Positions 37,785 to 47,168 of a DNA stretch of 64,000 nt are shown in pieces. Location: assembly GCA_020809705.1 (NCBI GenBank), contig CP085830.1, forward strand, positions 248,001 through 312,000. The letters run 5' to 3'. The notes below the pieces were generated by a model that had not been told where the DNA came from, searched no databases, and worked only from the letters and a program-made list of their open reading frames with translations. Numbering within the stretch: the stretch's first letter is position 1; each line of letters opens with the position of its first letter. Origin of the DNA: Calonectria ilicicola (lineage: Eukaryota; Ascomycota; Sordariomycetes; Hypocreales; Nectriaceae). Made by a program: the position numbers and the translations under genes.

Positions 37785-38776
37785 ATGATTACTCGATTTG
37801 CAGTGCGCGTATGGAAGAAGCTGTGGGATTTCTGGTTATCCGACCTTTTTCTCTTTTTGGCTCTGTTAACCTTCATTGCCCTTGTTTCAGGTGATACCTA
37901 TTCCTTCTCAAAACGGTATACTTCATTTGAAGACTACTACAATAAAGGATATGCAACGGTAGGCTGACCTCCTGACTATTTCGAAATATCGGCCTATGCT
38001 TATTAACGAAAAAGTGGAAAGTTGCTTCCTTGATCATTTATGAGCTCGGATTCTATCTTCCGAGATTTAGCCTTATGGCGTTTTACTACAAACTGTTTCC
38101 CATTTCAGAGGAAAGACTGAGGCTGTTCTTATACGTCGTGATGATTTATAGCGGCTGTGCGTTTGTGGCTGTGGGATTGATGGACACGTTCTGGTGTGGC
38201 ATTAACGTCTCCAAAATGTGGTATGCTTCTCCGAATGTCATTTTATATTCATGTGAAATACTGACGCAAATAATCTAATTCTTTCCCTAGGTCTGAGAGT
38301 GATCCAGAATGCAATGTGGCCGTCAGCTCAGAGCCGACCTACATCTCTTGGCCCCTCGGCATGACATCAGAGCTGCTTGGTAAGACGATGATGAACTTTA
38401 GGAATGTAGTCACTGACAAACTGCGAAATATTAGTATTCATTCTTCCATTTGGAATGTTGAGAAGATTGAAAAGCCTGAAAACAAGAGAAAAGAATGGCC
38501 TTCGATTTCTTTTTTTGGTTGGTGCATTCACAATTCTCGCTAGCGTTGCACGATTTGTTCTCAACGTCCAATCAATATTCTCATACGATACATGTAATGA
38601 ACCGAATAGCGATGACTTAATGATTCAGAAATGACTGACGATTGTTAGATTTTGTTGCAGCGATTGAAATCGCGTCACAAATCATAGTCTCCACACTCCC
38701 TGCCTTACGTCCTTTACTGGGATTATTATCATCCAGGTGGCAAAGATTGTCAAGATCTGCAGAGAGTAAAAATTGA
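37785..38776 (+). CDS. Rhodopsin-like fungal integral membrane protein, probably N-terminally shortened
   Basis: Five exons close in frame: 37785-37958, 38015-38220, 38291-38379, 38435-38593 and 38649-38776 (251 aa). The protein has about six hydrophobic helices, including FWLSDLFLFLALLTFIALV, LRLFLYVVMIYSGCAFVAVGL, LVFILPFGMLRRLKSLKTREK and the C-terminal IASQIIVSTLPALRPLLGLL. The LPxxMLxRL and LPALRPL patterns are those of the fungal rhodopsin-like domain (PF20684) found in many Pth11-like and secondary-metabolism-linked membrane proteins. Family members normally start with another helix ahead of the RxxxRxW segment. Here that region exists in frame just upstream but follows a TGA at 37756-37758, so the first helix may have been lost. 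Plasma membrane location and a signalling role are inferred only. Confidence 0.75.
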
Positions 38777-38841
38777 TAATCAACAGATGAAAAAAACGAA
38801 TATATCCTCATACGACAGTATGGATTAATATATGAGTAGCT

Positions 38842-39102
38842 CTAGGTAAAAAACAATTTATTAAGAAGGTCATTGGAGACTCCCTTCCTCAAATCATCCA
38901 TTGTCCAACCGGCATCTCGCCCTATAGCTTCGAGAGTTTTCAGAAACTTTGGCATCTCGTCCCTATAGTCAACGTATTTGAGCCGCTCAAACCACCGTCT
39001 GGTGTCGACATTAAAGTCGTACCACTCCTTTACCCAGCGTGACCGGGTCTTTAGCCGCTTGCATTTTTGATCGGCAAGCTTGCCACATGATGAGAAGAGG
39101 TT
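38842..39102 (-). pseudogene. Orphan coding fragment (C-terminal remnant?)
   Basis: A minus-strand frame of about 87 codons is open from after a TAA at 39105-39103 to a TAG at 38844-38842, with no Met near its start. It reads like real protein: KEWYDFNVDTRRWFERL, then DEMPKFLKTLEAIGRDAG, then a C-terminus DDLRKGVSNDLLNKLFFT. No splice acceptor that would link it to an upstream exon is obvious, and I do not recognise the family. Most likely the tail of a decayed gene. Confidence 0.35.
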
Positions 39103-39469
39103 TTATTGAACATTTAGCGCCGAAGTATTGACCACTAGAGCTCCCCTTGATATTACCACTTGAATATTGGAATCAACTGTGGTCATGTTGACTTGTTATG
39201 GACGATGGGGTACATTGTACTTTCCAACTTTTGACTAATAAAGTCAATGGACGGTGAGATAATTCCTCTTTATTCTTGTGCCTTATCCATATTACGCAAT
39301 ATTAAGCCAATTTGCGCTATTCTTGAGATACCATGGACAGAAGTGGAATTTTTGGTTCGAGTTCAAGCCCTTCCAGGGGAATGAAACTGCTTTTAGGCAC
39401 ACCCAACCAGAGGAATAAATTAGAAATAAATTCTAATACCTGAATAACAGATACTGATGCTATTCAATA

Positions 39470-42400
39470 TTATATACCGAAATGCACATAGGGGACCCAG
39501 TGCATCAATTCCACTAAATCATCGTCGCATAAAATCACATCTCGTGCACTCCTATCACTATTCCCGCTTGAAAAAGCGGCGTAATCTCTAAGTCCATTGT
39601 CTCCCCGCTCATCATCAATAATGGCTTTTGCCTTCACCCAAAGGTCTCGGGCCTGCCTGATTGCATTGTGCAACCCCTGAGATACTGATGCATCAATCAT
39701 CCCCCCTTCTTTAATTCCTTGGTATGTGATTCTTGCAATGTCGACACAAGTCTTGTCATTTACCTCCCACAAGGTGCCAATGACATGGCGAAAGCCTGCT
39801 AACTGGCATGCGTTAATTAAGTGGATGCCCTCATCAACTAAGCCTTCATTGTCGCTCCTGCCAGTCCCACAAGCAGAGAGATATGCTAGAAATGGTGATT
39901 TCTGTTGCTGGGTGTTGATATCTAAGAGAGTAGAAACGGTGAGAGGACTGCTCTTCCAATCCTCCAATAAGAGCTGACTTTTTGATGGATTAGCTACGTC
40001 AGTATATCCATGGCCTGCAAAATGAAATATTTTGCAAGTAGGTAAATACTTTATGATATCTTCTCTTTTATTTTCGGGAATTATAGGATCAAGTTGCATT
40101 GATTTGCATAGATCATATACCACCTCAACTTCTTTCTTCGTAAAAGAAAGAGGAGAATACCCCGGGGTATCCTCCATTGCGACGAGGAGGGCCTGAACTT
40201 GGGTGCAGGTTGAAGTAGGCTTCGTACGTTGATAATTGCGAATAATAGCTTTCACAGATAGGCCATAAGATGATATAACCCTATCTAGGACTGCCTCAGA
40301 GCATCCTCTTTTCAGATGATACCCACTGGCATGCAACGGGTACCTGCTAAGTGGTCCGGTGGGGACCCACCAAATATGAGGCCATCTTTCATGGGGGGGA
40401 GATTGAGTGAAGCCAAGTGCTGTCAAGACTGGGTTTGCAATAGTATCCCATAGCCACGATAGAATATCAGGGCTGTAACGGAGGCTGGAGCTTGAATTCT
40501 TTTCAATTTGTTCATAGTGCAGATCGGGTAAAGGGAGCAACCGTATTTGACGCTCCTCGATGAGGATCGCATCACACCGATAATGATTCACGTTAATAAC
40601 GATGATCGGCCCATATTGCGCTGCTCTTCTCATATCTGCTTCGCTGGAGCCTAGGAGAAAATCGGCAAATTCAGGCTTCTCTCGTATTTCGCTGATAACT
40701 TGGTCGAATTCTTTACTGTTTTCATACCTTTGCTGCACAGAGCTGTCGAGACTGATTGAGATATCTAGCGCATCTCGGAGGTAGATAAATCTTTCTCCCA
40801 ATTTAGGGTATTTCTGATGTAAATCTTCTACATCGACCCGTAGCTCTTCAATGGAATTGGCGAGCAGGCCACGGGCTTGCTCAAGCGAGTTCAGCGCAAC
40901 AACCGAACCAGCGTTCGCATTTATTGCTGCCACTGCCATATCCGATGCAAGACCTCTTAATTTAACAAGCCGAACCTGTTTGTCTGAGTTGTCTAGTGAT
41001 CGGGAGAGCAATGATTGAATAAGATAAAGACACGTCTTAGAAACCTCATAAGCTTCATCCCACTCTGAGAAAGCAGCATGGATCTGAATAGCGTTTTTTC
41101 CGGCCTCTAGACGGGATGCGGCTGGTAACGAGGCATGATTGAATGCAAGTTTGTAGTTTGAGAGAGCATTTCTTATGTCAGATTCGGCCTGGGTGAGTCT
41201 GTATCTCAATATAAATTGCATCCCAAGATCATTATATTCGTCTCCCCGAAGTGGGTGGTCCTCTGGCGTACCGTCCACTGCCCTTCGCATCAATTGGATT
41301 GGTTCAAGATCCAGCATAGATCTAAATCCCAGGTCTTTGGGCAACCTTTTTAGGTTTGGAAAGAACATCATTTCTTTGTCATGCTCGCTTGGTATAGTGT
41401 CAAACTCAACTTTATCCTCTGCAAGAAAGGCCCATAGGAAGCCTAGACGCTGTATGTATGCTGGACGATGCTTATCGTGTTCCTGTGTGGTGTCAATAAT
41501 TTCCAGGAGAATCCGAAGTGCCTCTTCAAAATCGGCTATCGCACGCGTTTTTAAAAAGCGAGTGGTGAGTTTATCACTAAGATTGTAAGAGCATACCCGC
41601 CACTGTGGGTCATCCCTTGGTGTAATCTCGACAGCCTTTCGCGATAGCGAAATAGATTCTTCAAGATCTGCTCCTGCTCCTGTTCTCCTATATCTCTTTT
41701 CAAGGCCTTTTGCGAGATTATCATAACACATTGGAAGATTCAAACCATCAGTCGAAGCCAAGCTCAATGCCTCTCTCAACACTTTTATTCCCTCTTCAAG
41801 GTCAGCTATTACGCCGGTTCTTGCGTATCTCCGACCAAGTCGATGCCCAAGATTGCTTAGTAAGATGGCCTTGTCTGATGAACTTTCCGGTTCTGCATCT
41901 ATCCCCTGTTGTGTGATAGTGATTGATTTATCCAGATCTGCCATGTCTCCAGTTCTAGTGTACTTCACATAGTGAAGCGTCCCAAGGTTGAGTAGGCTCT
42001 TTGGCCAGTCGGGATTGTCTCTTTCTAAGACACTTTGAATTCTTTCCACCGATTCAATAGCCTCTTGAAGGGTTGACATTGAGCCTTCTTTTCGAATTTG
42101 GCGATAAGTTGCTCTCTGAGATCATCAAGACAGCGTATCAACTTTATATGATCATCTTGGAGGCGACATATCGCCTCCCTAGCCGCTTGAATAGCTCCGT
42201 CAAGATTCATTGTTTCTCCTGTTCTCTGATATAATTGCCAAAGTCTATTAGCCAATGTCTTGAATCGATCTGCTCGGGAGCCATGTTCTGGTATAACATC
42301 TATTGATTCTTTTGTGAACTTGATGGCTTCTTCGAGATCTTTTAGATTATTTTGCTTCAAATATCTCTGGTAAAAACAATTCTCGAGGTCGCTCAGGAAT

Positions 42401-43053
42401 TTGGGTCGGTTAGGATGATTTATTGGCAAGCCGTTCACTATCTCTTGGAGAGTCTGAATGGTCCTATCGAGGTAATGAATAGTTCTAGTTCGTGTATATT
42501 CATTTCTCAGGATTATTACTAGCGTTTGACGGAACCTTTGCCAAAGTGGGCTGTCTTTTGGAACTAAATCCACAGCCTTTTGGGCAAACTGAACAGCTTC
42601 TTTCGCATCAACTGCCGCGTTCGAGTTTGCGTGCCTGTTATTCAGTAGCGAAGCTAGCTTCCAGCAGCATACCGCTTCGTTGTGAGTGTTATCGGCCAAA
42701 TCCAACGCCTGCCTCAAATGTGAAATGGCGTGATCAAGAAAGGCCACGTCTCCTGTCGTTGAATATTTGCGATGTAGCATGTCTCCAAGTTGGCAATGAT
42801 GGAATACGGGATGAATTGGGTCTTTTTCAGAATTCTTCGGGGTCTTTGATTCGTGATCGATAACCGTATGGACGTCTGCGGTGTCCCTTTCTGTTGAACT
42901 TTCAGCTTCGGGTTGGGCTCTGGAATTCGATGCCGTTTGGCCGTCTCTTGGGTTCTCCTCGCTCGGCGTGGCAGGAGCCGCTTCTAACTTCTCAGGTTCA
43001 TGGTTGTACTCCATCGCTGTGCTATAGTTTTGAGGCATTTTATCTGATCCCAC
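39470..43053 (-). CDS. TPR-CHAT protein (caspase-like peptidase domain), with a one-base frameshift
   Basis: Two overlapping frames, 43053 to 42025 and 42079 to 39470, form one gene. The TPR pattern continues across the break near 42090-42100, where an AAAA run would need one more A; the whole span is 3,584 nt, one short of 1,195 codons. A disordered N-terminus of ~75 residues precedes about ten tetratricopeptide-type repeats of the form RY-x-TG-x-DLEEAI, a helical middle, and a C-terminal CHAT domain. The CHAT catalytic pair is present: His in HFAGHGYTD (near 40015) and Cys in LSACGTG (codon 39869-39871), with a downstream GTLWEVND. CHAT is a clan CD (separase/caspase-like) peptidase fold; fungal TPR-CHAT proteins are numerous and suspected in regulated cell death or self-recognition. 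No intron is needed. Confidence 0.85.
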
Positions 43054-43951
43054 ATAAAGAATTCCTTCCGGTGGAAGTATCTGTCCCTTGATTTTCTAGC
43101 ACAAATCTTGGCGGCCTGTTTCACTTGATGGAGGAAACCTTTGCACAGACTAGAGACCTGTTCTTAAGAAAGCTTGGTTGGCCCCAATGTACAATCGTCC
43201 AGGGAATTCTAACTATGATGCCAGACTCTCTTCGTCCAATCCTTATTTCTCTCGATTTCGCGTGATTTTTAGGGCGAAAGATGACAGGAAGATAGCCAAA
43301 GTGTGAGTGTTATTAAGTTGCTTAGTTCACATTTCGATGCCAGGGCGAACGTAACAAATAAAACCTCAATTTATTTGTCACAATAGGAATGGTAGTGGAT
43401 GAGGCAACATTCGAAATATGATATGTAGAAGCGGGGTGTAGCTACAGTAGGAGTAAGCTTACTTTTTGTGCCAGGCATCACCGCCTTTCAAACGAGTAAC
43501 CGAGGGATAGAAAATATTGTGCTGAGGGCCATAGATAGAACTTTTTAACCAGAAGTTTGTATGAGCAAGTGGAGTGGAATATACCGTAAATCTTACAGAA
43601 AATAGCAACTTGTGCATGTCAAGACGGGATGTTAGCTGAGAGTTTGAAATTTGTCATTTGCATAAGCACCCAAAACACGATGGTCAGGGGCGCGGAATAA
43701 GTAGGATATGAATTAACCTATGAATTAACCTATGAAAAAGAGTCTCCGTGATAAAATAATTTGGGTCATGCTCCACGGGATTTCAATAGGTGATTGCACA
43801 AGATTCATTAAACTGTAGGTAGGGCCGCTAATAAAGTGTTTAAGCTCTCTATTCCTAACAGCCATTCCATATCAGTAGTTGAATTGAGTGACGAACTGAC
43901 CAGACTGTTGTAGTAGCTAGTGACTGGATCTTGGCGCATCCATCTTCAACA
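43054..43951. other. Intergenic, no gene seen
   Basis: About 900 bases between two minus-strand genes. It contains a 12-mer direct repeat at 43708-43735 and no supported coding sequence. Confidence 0.4.
43708..43735. repeat. Tandem 12-mer, about 2.3 copies
   Basis: The unit TATGAATTAACC is repeated head to tail and followed by a partial third copy (TATG). No function is evident. Confidence 0.75.
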
Positions 43952-45669
43952 TCAGTCTCCTCGGTTTCTTCCAGCAAGGTTTATTTCCATTGTCCTAAAA
44001 ACAAAGTATAATACCGCGCTTAGACAAAGTCCTACCTCGATACCGATATCACCGATTTTCTTTGCAAATGCACCAGTGTACCACACAGCGTCCATGGAAG
44101 GGATTATCAACCCAAAGCTTGATATGAGGGCTGCCAGTGCCGCCACGCCTGTTGGTAGCTCCTCCCGCACATCCCAATGTCGCTGGTCGTATGATGCATA
44201 GTCACCCTTGCGAAACCAGTAATGTTCTGTGAGGGCGATTCCCGCGTAACCGGCAGTCCAGTAGCCCACTATGCCAAGGAAGTTTGACAAAGCAGCGTAG
44301 AAATTGGAAGCTGCAGCAATTGAAACACCGACTACAACGGCCGTAATGAGAACCGAATACACATATCGTGGTACTCGTACAAGTTTGGGGTGAAGAGACT
44401 GGAGGCTGATGGAGAGCGAGTATAAGGAGCACGCATTAAGACCGACCACCGAGAGAGCCAGCAACACCGCAACAAACCTTCCAAAATCTCCGACAGATGA
44501 TACCATGGAGTACATGACGCCACCAACTGAATAAGCGTCATTGGCCTGGGTCCATGATTCGAGATTTGGCACAGCACCGCCAATAGCCGCTCCGAGAATT
44601 TGTAATAGAATGGAGGGGATACAATACCCGGCGTAGACAGAGAAGAAGATCTTGGGTCTATTGAGAGTTAACAGCCTGTCATTATTGAAGGACTGGATTT
44701 TCCCACCTTGAAACGCGTGGGCTAACGTAAACCGAAAAGTCGGAAACGAGAGCTGCCCATGATAGACATAAGCTGGCACTGAGGGATACAAAAGTTAGGA
44801 CAGGCCGAACAGCGGGCGAACTCGTTTCCACTTGATGAGAGAGGCTTTTGCCTCCAACACCAACGGCAATGACGATGGCAATTACAGAGGGAACCCATGA
44901 ATACATCTCAAAATAGTGTAAACATCGATATCCCATGAATGACACTGGAAGAGCGCAGAGCGTGGTAATCACAATACCCCCGTTCTGACTTAGTGACCCG
45001 CTTGAAAGCGCCGCCAGTGTTTGGCCGCCCACAATAGATGTAATTATGGTGTAGCCTGTTAGAGTAGCCAGTTGGAGCATTGTGATTACAAGCACCAGAT
45101 AAAATCTTAAGGTTGAATTGTCAAAATGAGTTTTTCATTATCGGAGCGAAAGGGATCATACCCAAAGTAGTAGCGAGCTTGGATGATTTGGCGGAGTCCC
45201 GTCTTAGGCCCCATCATGCCCATCCAAGCTACTGGAATCATGAACACTAGACTGGACAACACAATTACCAAGGTCGAAGTCTCAAGTCCCAAACCAAGAG
45301 CTAGTGGACCAGACATTCCTGTACTTATTCTGCTCGATAAATTAGCGGATCGATTCGTCAAGCCAACATCTATCTGTGGCCAACCCACGGCAGTAGGGAA
45401 CAGTTCGCTGTAAACCACAGACTGAACAACGAGAAGGAACGTGTGTCAGTCCTCTCTTCTACTGGTACGGGAGAAATGCCTCGTGTCTCGACAGAGCTGA
45501 ACAATGCCTTGCGCAACCATGCCAAAGGGTGTTTGTTGACGCGGCGAGCGCTCCCTTCCCTAACGGACTGGGCATCATTCTGCGACAAGGTATGTTTCTC
45601 TTGATCGTTTGGCAGGGTCATCGTCGCTTTCAAATCAGAATCCGCCATGTTAAGCTTGATATTTGACAT
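43952..45669 (-). CDS. NCS1-family nucleobase/cation symporter (purine-cytosine permease type)
   Basis: Four exons close in frame: 45669-45389, 45329-45162, 45105-44707 and 44657-43952 (517 aa; a start at 45648 would give 510). Length and features are those of Fcy-type NCS1 transporters: cytosolic N-terminus, RSFSLFSLWFTANCSLLP leading into STGMSGPLALGLGL, GMMGPKTGLRQIIQARYYFG, SDFSVYVSP and AGYCIPSILLQILGAAIGG, and about 12 hydrophobic helices. Substrate in the family is a purine, cytosine or a related nitrogen heterocycle, taken up with protons at the plasma membrane. Its 5' region is shared with the divergent RidA-like gene and holds a CGGCGCCG palindrome like those of the 50-63 kb cluster. 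Confidence 0.9.
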
Positions 45670-46309
45670 GAAGCTTGAGAGAGCACTGGACTATTATTAT
45701 TATTGAGAGCAATTCCTTAGGCTGACATAGTCGCGATGGATAAATATTTAAAAATTTCAAAGATTGCTCCTTATCTTTTGCAGTAACCCCCACGGGATAG
45801 AGAATATCTAGTTTATCTCGTAGGTAGAATTGTTGTGTAAGAAGAGAGATAGTAAAATAGTGGGCAGTTTTAATCTAGGACAATGGCAGTAATCCTACTT
45901 GGCGCTCGGCGTAAAATCTCGGCCTTCGTTCGAACCGTGCATAAAGTGACGGCGCCGAGCACTGAATATACTTTCTTCCATGTCTAAAAGCAGGGTAGTC
46001 CCCGAAAGTGGTGCTGCGCTAAAGTCTTGGTGCTGGTCGTAACGAGCGGAATTCAAATTCCGCCGAGGATCACGACCGAGAGAACCCAGTCATATCCTTT
46101 CGATGACAAAATGGGTCGAGGACTTTTTTAAGCGAGGTCTGGAATCCACTAATTGACAAATATTGGTCAGCATCATTATCGTTAGCAGTGACAAGGAAAC
46201 GTTTAAGAACCGGTGGTGGCAGAGGCACATTTCTCCTCTTCAAACGCAACACCTCGAAAAGAACACGCCATCATTAAAGTCTCAGAGTGAACAAAATAGC
46301 CACAAAATC
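45670..46309. promoter_or_regulatory. Divergent promoter of the NCS1 permease and the RidA-like gene
   Basis: 640 bases. Contains a CTCGGCG half-site (45905-45911), a CTCGGCC (45918-45924) and the full palindrome GACGGCGCCGAG at 45948-45959. No coding sequence. Confidence 0.5.
45948..45959. promoter_or_regulatory. CGG-CG-CCG palindrome (putative Zn2Cys6 site)
   Basis: GACGGCGCCGAG, core CGGCGCCG. Lies 279 bases from the NCS1 start and 351 bases from the RidA start, with two further CTCGGC-type half-sites 30-40 bases away. Same core as the sites at 52672, 52874, 55026 and 59089. Confidence 0.5.
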
Positions 46310-46791
46310 ATGTCTTCGCTACAATATTTTGCCTACAAGGGTGTTGGAGAACGAAATCGCGCCAAGTTTTCGTATAACCAAGCTGTCAGAGTTGGTGATC
46401 GAATCGAATGCGCTGGTCAAGGTTAGTTTGTTTATCCAGAGTCAGATTCTACTGATAATATCATTTCCTTTGGCTGACCCTCGAAACAAAAACAGGAGGC
46501 TGGGATCCAGAGACTGGTGTTTTCTACAAAGAAATAAACGCTCAGATTGACCAAGCATTCGCCAATGTGGACTTGAATTTGCGTGACGCCGGCGGCAAGG
46601 GATGGTCCCAAGTCTTTCGCGTCAACTCATATCATGTACCAATCAACGATGAGGCTCTTGAGGCCATGGTACGCAATTTCAAGAAATGGATGCCCGACCA
46701 CAATCCTATCTGGACCTGTGTGGGAGTCACCCGTCTTGGAGAAGATGATATGCGAGTGGAGATTGAAGTGGTTGCATTGGATCCTATGTAA
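46310..46791 (+). CDS. RidA (YjgF/YER057c/UK114) family protein
   Basis: Exons 46310-46421 and 46496-46791 give 135 aa, the usual size. The fold signature is visible: FSYNQAVRVGDRIECAGQGGWD, INAQIDQAFANVDLNL, NPIWTCVGVTRLGEDDMRVEIEVVAL. RidA proteins hydrolyse reactive enamine/imine intermediates made by PLP enzymes; the classical C-terminal Arg-x-x-x-E-x-x region is represented by MRVEIEVVA. Divergent from an NCS1 nucleobase permease, which would fit salvage or breakdown of a nitrogen heterocycle (inference). Cytosolic or mitochondrial; no targeting peptide evident. Confidence 0.88.
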
Positions 46792-46897
46792 GCAGATGCA
46801 TGTATTTGAGTTCAAAATAAGAATTTTCGATTAAATAGCCCAATTCGATCTTTGTGGTTGAAAACCCTCTTGTTCGAGATGTCAAATTAGGAATAAA

Positions 46898-46916
46898 CGT
46901 TGCCATCTAGGCAACG
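46898..46916. repeat. Perfect 7-bp hairpin downstream of the RidA gene
   Basis: CGTTGCC and GGCAACG are separated by ATCTA, about 107 bases after the stop codon. It may lie in the 3' untranslated region; function unknown. Confidence 0.5.
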
Positions 46917-47168
46917 GAAATTTTGTGGGCTGCCAGCCATGGCCGCCATTTCGACTCCTCGCGCCACTGGTATGCCGGTATCCAGTTGTCAACCTTGAGC
47001 TAAGAGTCGAAGTATTCCAAACGACCAAGTTACAAGCTAATGCTTCTTAATTTGGCAACTTAGATTGAGATTCCTTCAATGTCCAGCTTTCTATACGCTT
47101 CCCAATGTTTATTTCAACCCATTCTTCGATCTATATTTTTATTTAGCACGAAACCGAATAGGGTCATA

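Noticed and set aside
42025..42110. Two separate TPR genes, the second starting at 42079
   Set aside because: The repeat pattern runs straight across, the two frames overlap, and one added base gives a single continuous TPR-CHAT protein.
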